This document shows, piece after piece, positions 6,444 to 11,400 of a stretch of DNA of 13,991 nucleotides. Position 1 is the stretch's first letter, and each line of letters begins with the position of its first letter. A program made the translations under genes and the position numbers. The stretch covers positions 1-13,991 of the forward strand of contig CALWKP010000137.1 of the NCBI GenBank assembly GCA_944381295.1, in the 5' to 3' direction. This stretch comes from an uncultured Clostridia bacterium (GTDB taxonomy: Bacteria; Bacillota; Clostridia; Oscillospirales; Acutalibacteraceae). A model generated the notes under the pieces. The model was not told where the DNA came from, searched no databases, and saw nothing but the letters and a program-made list of their open reading frames with translations.

Positions 6444-6972
6444 GAACTTTCACCCCTTTATTCAGAAATTTCTTGATTCTCTGGCGGGCACGATAAACGC
6501 TTTGACGAATATATTTTTCGTTTCCCCCTATTACTTCCGCAATCTCTTTTTCTTTGTACCCTGAATATTTTAAGCAGATGAGATCCCGATCCCTGTCATT
6601 CAGGTTCAATATAGCTTCTTTTAATTCCAGATAACTTTCCACTTCAATCGTAATATCATCACTGGATAAGAAATTTGACGGAGTATCTTCCAAATATTGA
6701 TTCTTCTGCTTGTCTCTGTAATACTCAATAGCGATATTGCGGGTGACCTTGTTTATGTAACTGACTTGATTGCGATAAGGGAGGAGACGAAAACGATCCA
6801 TATAGCGGATGGTCCTTGTAAACGCTTCATGAACAATATCCTTACACAAAGACGAATCCTTGACTATTTCATAAGCAGTCTTGCAAAACAACGCATAGAA
6901 ATCCGTATAAAGCGAAATGATTCTATCCGCATCCTCGGTGCTTTCAATTGTAGACAAGAAAACCGGCAGCAT
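6433..6972 (-). CDS. ECF-type sigma-70 family RNA polymerase sigma factor
   Basis: 179 residues, typical for ECF sigma factors. Region 2 spans about 20-88 (LYTDFYALFCKTAYEIVKDSSLCKDIVHEAF, ending YINKVTRNIAIEYYRD), covering core binding and -10 recognition. Region 4 spans about 117-170 (ILNLNDRDRDLICLKYSGYKEKEIAEVIGG, then IRQSVYRARQRIKKFL), which reads the -35. It should direct RNA polymerase to a small set of promoters when released by the anti-sigma factor encoded in the overlapping next gene. The ATG at 6972 is preferred to the ATG at 7005 because GGAGG lies eight bases upstream and the longer frame would start inside a terminator-like hairpin. The gene is preceded by the XRE regulator and an intervening hairpin. 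Its target promoters are unknown; the sortase operon and secreted-protein gene are the obvious candidates. Confidence 0.9.
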   Translation of the reverse strand: MLPVFLSTIESTEDADRIISLYTDFYALFCKTAYEIVKDSSLCKDIVHEAFTRTIRYMDRFRLLPYRNQVSYINKVTRNIAIEYYRDKQKNQYLEDTPSNFLSSDDITIEVESYLELKEAILNLNDRDRDLICLKYSGYKEKEIAEVIGGNEKYIRQSVYRARQRIKKFLNKGVKVHEK

Positions 6973-6988
6973 TGATATGTCCTCCCTC

Positions 6989-7034
6989 TCAGAAAATAAA
7001 AGCATTTAGTGGAGAATTTCCATTAAATGCTTTT
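6989..7034 (-). terminator. Strong hairpin with U-tract between XRE gene and sigma gene
   Basis: Arms 6998-7013 and 7019-7034 pair over 16 positions with one G-U and a five-base loop; TTTTATTTTCT follows on the minus strand. It starts two bases after the XRE stop codon and ends about 25 bases before the sigma start, with no space for a promoter between the stem and the sigma ribosome binding site. Confidence 0.82.
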
Positions 7035-7036
7035 AC

Positions 7037-7372
7037 TTATGGTCTAGTTAAAATCAAATTTAATATTTCATATGCAAATTTTCGATCCGCCTCAGAACAT
7101 CGTTTCAACAGTGCAATGGTAGGATCGCCTTCAAAGGTATCCTTGTCTATGCTGTAAACATCTCCGAAAAGCAAATAATCTGTCGAAAGCCTGGTTGCGT
7201 TTTTTATTTTTACAAGTGTCGATAAAGACATGTTATTTTTACCATATTCAATGCTTTGATAGTAGGAATAGGAGATATCCAGCAATTCAGCAAAAACTTC
7301 CTGGGTCAAATGCAAACTTTTCCGATAACTGGAAAGGCGCTTACCAATTGCTTTGTTGTCTAAGGTGTACAT
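7037..7372 (-). CDS. XRE-family helix-turn-helix transcriptional regulator
   Basis: 111 residues. Residues about 8-69 are an HTH_3/XRE DNA-binding domain: IGKRLSSYRKSLHLTQEVFAE, then LDISYSYYQSIEYGKNNMSLSTL and LSTDYLLFG. The last 40 residues (DVYSIDKDTFEGDPTIALL, then FAYEILNLILTRP) are a short helical tail probably used for dimerisation. No metal- or ligand-binding motif is visible. The ATG at 7372 has an AGGAAAGG ribosome binding site upstream. It is transcribed divergently from the LytTR gene, so it could bind the shared 189-bp intergenic region and repress itself or its neighbour. It lies directly upstream of the sigma/anti-sigma pair, separated by a terminator-like hairpin. Regulatory targets are inferred from position only. 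Confidence 0.88.
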   Translation of the reverse strand: MYTLDNKAIGKRLSSYRKSLHLTQEVFAELLDISYSYYQSIEYGKNNMSLSTLVKIKNATRLSTDYLLFGDVYSIDKDTFEGDPTIALLKRCSEADRKFAYEILNLILTRP

Positions 7373-7398
7373 ATGAAACCCTTTCCTGAATATTTAAT

Positions 7399-7407
7399 AT
7401 TATAACA
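7399..7407 (-). promoter_or_regulatory. Extended -10 promoter of the XRE gene
   Basis: On the minus strand TGTTATAAT combines a consensus -10 TATAAT (7404-7399) with the TG of an extended -10. The upstream -35 region is AT-rich without a clear hexamer. The predicted start lies about 20 bases before the XRE ATG. Confidence 0.6.
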
Positions 7408-7455
7408 TATTTTAACAAAAAATTCTATTTTTAAAACACTCTATAAACCCTAAAA

Positions 7456-7475
7456 TAATACAGGGTAATACAGTG
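7456..7475 (+). repeat. Tandem 10-bp direct repeat in the divergent intergenic region
   Basis: TAATACAGGG (7456-7465) is followed directly by TAATACAGTG (7466-7475), nine of ten bases identical. The 10-bp period places both copies on the same face of the helix, suggesting a binding site. It abuts the upstream copy of the GTGTTACA box. Confidence 0.6.
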
Positions 7476-7545
7476 TGTTACAATTTTTCTAAAAATTATC
7501 TTTTCCCTTTGTGTTACATTTCCTCGAAATTTCTCTTTATATATA
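7475..7545 (+). promoter_or_regulatory. Promoter of the LytTR gene with two GTGTTACA boxes
   Basis: GTGTTACA occurs at 7475-7482 (continuing ATTTTTC) and at 7511-7518 (continuing TTTC), 36 bases apart. Fifteen bases after the second box, GTGTTACATTTC, comes a TATATATA -10 region (7538-7545). The -35 position is a poor match, suggesting activator dependence. Confidence 0.6.
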
Positions 7546-7561
7546 GCAGAGGTGATAGTAA

Positions 7562-8254
7562 ATGTTAGGAATAGGAATTTATGGGGATCAAAAAAACCAA
7601 ATCCACAATTTGATTTCAGAAATATTAAAAAAGGGAAAATATGATTTTCATCTTTCCTCTTTTTCGCTAGAAAATATTTCAGAAAATTCGTCGAATGATT
7701 ACTATGATATCGCAGTCTTATATTTCGGAGAAAATTTCAAGAATCAATCTTTGGATAAACTTAAAAAGTTTCACCTTTCCTTCCCAAAAACATTACTTTT
7801 CATCATTTCGGATAATCAGGATTACGTTAGCTTTGCCTTTGAAATCAACGCATTTCAGTTTTTCTTTTTACCGCTCAAGGAAGACCTTTTTGAAAAAGAA
7901 CTCATCCGGGCTGTGCTCTTAAAGGAAAGAAAAAATTTACCCTTTCGGTCTTACGCATTTCTGGAAAACCACGCAGAAGAAATTGTGTATATCCGTGCAG
8001 AAAATCATTGCTTAAATTTTCTCACTCGAAAGGGCGAGCATTATATTTTTCCAGGTTCTATAAAAGCTGCGCAAGAAGCGTTGAAATTATCGGGTTATGC
8101 CAGGATTTATAAGAGCCTTCTGGTCAATGTCTATTATATCCAAGAAGTAAAAAAAGATCGGGTTATCTTAAAGAATGGATTAGGCAATCTTCCAATCGGA
8201 AGAGCTTACAAAAAAATTTTGCAGCAAAACTCTTGTATAAAATCAATTTATTGA
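7562..8254 (+). CDS. LytTR-type response regulator with degenerate receiver domain
   Basis: 230 residues. Residues about 1-120 have the pattern of a CheY-like receiver: IGIYGDQKNQ, YDIAVLYFGEN, LLFIISDN and FFFLPLKEDLFEKEL, the LPLK matching the conserved lysine. Residues about 130-228 are a LytTR DNA-binding domain (ENHAEEIVYIRAENHCLNFLT, the usual Y(I/V)xA start; ARIYKSLLVNVYYIQEV; a closing LPIGRAYKK). LytTR regulators often control peptide-signalled or cell-surface genes. The phospho-acceptor Asp is missing: the position after VL is Tyr. Only one acidic residue remains in the N-terminal pocket. No histidine kinase gene is present in the window. The ATG at 7562 has GAGGTG seven bases upstream. 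Two copies of a box in its own promoter, and one before the secreted-protein gene, suggest autoregulation and a small regulon. Confidence 0.9.
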   Translation: MLGIGIYGDQKNQIHNLISEILKKGKYDFHLSSFSLENISENSSNDYYDIAVLYFGENFKNQSLDKLKKFHLSFPKTLLFIISDNQDYVSFAFEINAFQFFFLPLKEDLFEKELIRAVLLKERKNLPFRSYAFLENHAEEIVYIRAENHCLNFLTRKGEHYIFPGSIKAAQEALKLSGYARIYKSLLVNVYYIQEVKKDRVILKNGLGNLPIGRAYKKILQQNSCIKSIY

Positions 8255-8430
8255 AATAGAAGAAACATTGGACATTTTTTATTGAGATCTATATCTCATT
8301 ATGATATCCAGGACTTCATTAGCCAGTCAAAATCGACCTGTTTTCCATGATTTTGAAATGCAGGGAGGTGTTTCCAATGGGCCGCAAATTCCGTCCGTAA
8401 AAAATGATGAGGGAATTTAAGGAGGCATTT
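8255..8430 (+). promoter_or_regulatory. Intergenic leader of the Rhs gene with candidate promoter
   Basis: TTGGAC (8268-8273) and TATATC (8290-8295), 16 bases apart, form a possible promoter. An 8-bp inverted repeat (8327-8334 with 8349-8356, TCAAAATC/GATTTTGA) follows. A seven-residue open frame at 8377 and the AAGGAGG of the Rhs gene (8419-8425) complete the region. No clear terminator for the LytTR gene was seen. Confidence 0.4.
8377..8400 (+). CDS. Possible 7-residue leader peptide upstream of the Rhs gene
   Basis: ATG to TAA encodes MGRKFRP. It has a strong ribosome binding site, GGGAGGTG, six bases upstream, which has no other obvious use. Its stop lies three bases before an in-frame ATG (8404) of the giant downstream gene. 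It could be a translated leader or a chance frame; no homology can be judged at this length. Confidence 0.3.
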   Translation: MGRKFRP

Positions 8431-11400
8431 ATGAAACATCAAATCAGAGCGATAGCATTGGCACTGTCATTCTTGATGGCGATACAGCCGCTGCAGGTTG
8501 TGGCAGCAGAAATTAGTCCCCAAATCCCCAACACGAGCGCGGGCGAAAATTGGGAAGCTCCTTTGCCCGAGCAGGAAGACGAATACGAACCGCTGATCCT
8601 TGCGGAAGAAGAACGGCGGAGAGAAGAAAACTCAAAGACTTTCCGGCTGGAAGACGGCACATTTCTGACAGCAGTATACGACGAGCCGATTCATTATCTG
8701 GATGAAAACGGGGAATGGCAGGATAACGACAACACCTTGGTGCCGGCCGGAGAAGAACCGATGGATTCCGGTTTTGAAGCGATAGAAGATTGTGAAGAGC
8801 CGGAAGGAGAAGTTGAAGAAGGACCGGTCAAGGATTCCGGCATCACAGAATATTCCGAAGAGATAGACGCATGGATGTCACGGACACTTTCTGAAAAAGA
8901 TTCCGGGCCGGTGACTGAAGAACCGGAGATAGAGGAACCCTCTGCCTTGGAAGAAGACGAGCTTCCGCAGGATGAGGAAGAAATGGACGAAGTAGAGACC
9001 AAGGCCGGGGATTTCAAAATCAGGTTATCTAAAAAGGCGAAGGACGGAAAAACTGTCACGATCAAAACAGACGGATATCAGGTCAAGTGGGGCTTGGAAG
9101 GGATGAATAAAGTCCGAATGAAGGAAATCCCTGCTCCGGAATTGCTTACCGATGACCCCAACGAAGAATTTTTACGTCTGCAAAATCTGACCAATGAAGT
9201 CATTTATGAGGAAATTTATCCAGATGTCGATTTGCAGTATTTCCTGACGCCAACCTCTGTGAAGGAAAATATCATCCTGAATTCCGCTGACGCGCAGAGG
9301 GTGTTCACGGAAATCTATGATATCGGGAAACTGGAAGCCGTACAGATCGACGAACGCACCATCCACCTGTACGACCCGAATGATACCGAACAGGAAACCC
9401 CGGTATTCCGCATCCTAGCTCCGGAAATGACAGATGCAGCCGGTGCGTTCAGCGGGGATGTGACCATCGAGCTGGTTGAGCAGAAAAACAAACGGATCAA
9501 AATAGAAATCCGTCCGGATTCGGGATGGCTGGATGATGAAGAACGCGAATATCCGGTTGCCATTGATCCGTTTATCTTCACCGACCAGGAAAACGACCAG
9601 ATCCAGGATACCTTTATCGCTGAGGATACACCTTCAACCAATTATGGGTCAAACGGCTCCATGTACATTGGTAATGAAAGTGCAAACTATGGAGTCAGCC
9701 GGATTTTGCTGAACTTCAATCTCCCGCCGATGGACCGTGGGGACATGGTGGTATCCGCAACGCTGAACATGGTGCAGATGCCTTCTGGGATGAGCCCATC
9801 CACAGGAATGATGCGGATCGACGCACATGCCATAAACGCGACGTGGACGGAGACAGGGGCTACCTGGAATGCCATGAGTTCGGCATACGAGCCGGATATT
9901 CTGGACTATTATATTGCGACAAGCGCATCATCCAACGAATATTCCACCTGGGATGTTACCCGCCTTGTCAAGAGCTGGTACAACTATGATGCAGAAAAGG
10001 CTCTCGGGAAACCCCAGTATGGGATTCTTCTGAAAGCGCATGATGAAACGGAAGCGGTGAGAACCCAGTACCTCGCGTCCAATAACCCGAACCTGGGCGG
10101 ATATTATCCGGGCCTGACGATCCGCTTCGTAAACAATGTCGGTTTGGAAGGATATTGGGATTACACGACACAGTCTGCCGGCATGATCGGGACCTCTTAT
10201 GTCAATACCTATACCGGAAACCTGGTATTCCAGACGCCGGTGATGGCAACAACAGGTTCCCGCGCGCCTGCCAGCTTTGTCCTGACATATAACGGTTATC
10301 AATCCAACCTGCATTTCAAAAATAATCAAAAAGGAACTATTACGGGCGCGGGATGGATGAATACCTTTAACCAGCGCTTTGATACCCTTTCCGAAGAAAA
10401 CGGGACTACCGATGCAGAAAAGGAAAAATTCCGAAGGCTTGCAGAAGCCGGATATGCGTTCGTTTATCTGGACGCAGACGGCACGGAACACTATTTTAAA
10501 GCATCTGACGTAGAAAACGAATATTACGATGAAGACGGGATGGGAAGCAAACTGATCATCCAGCGTTCTTCGACCACGGAACGATTCCTTCTGGAATTTG
10601 ATGACGGCTCAAAGATCACGTTTACTTCCGCAGGATTCCTGTACCGCATGTACGACAGCGACGGGAACTATATCCAGACAGCGTACAACGGCAATAACGT
10701 CTCATATTTTGACGACGGTGCTGGCCGCAGGACGACCTTGACAGTAGCCGGGACAACGGTAACGCAGGTTTTGGGTCCGGATGGCCTGGATCATGGTCTT
10801 CGGTACGAAGGTACCACACTGGACCGCATTAATTTCCCGGGACTGCGGGTAGCAAATTTCCATTATGATGCACAAAACCGTCTGGAACGGGTAGAAAACC
10901 CGGATGGTTCCGGCCTTTCTTACACTTATTATTCCAGCAGTTCCCCGATGGTCAGCAACCGAGTAGAGAGCGTGACCGAAATCGGGACAGACGGAAGCGC
11001 GGGAAACAGCGTGTCGTTTGTCTATAACGAAGACAACAGCACCAAAGTGACCTACACGTTTGGGGACGGCACACAAATTTCAGAAACACTGACTTTTGAC
11101 TCATATGGGCGCCCCATTTCGATTATTGGAGCGGACGGGTCTGCGTCAGCGTATGAATACACCACCGAAACAGAAACGTCCACTGCGGTAAAGAAAGCGA
11201 ACAAGATCAAAAAAACTTCCAGCACCTCGGCGCCGGTCATGAATATGCTGCGGAACCACAGTGCGGAAAACAACGCGACAAACTGGACGACATCGAACTG
11301 GTCGTCGCCCGGCGGAACGCAGAGTGTGGATACCACAACAGCATATTTGGGACAGAAATCGCTGAAAATCAGCCAGAATCAGGAAGAACCCACGCGCAGC

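Noticed and set aside
6973..7005. Longer N-terminus for the ECF sigma factor starting at 7005
   Set aside because: That start lies inside the terminator-like hairpin and the added residues do not belong to the sigma fold; the ATG at 6972 has GGAGG.
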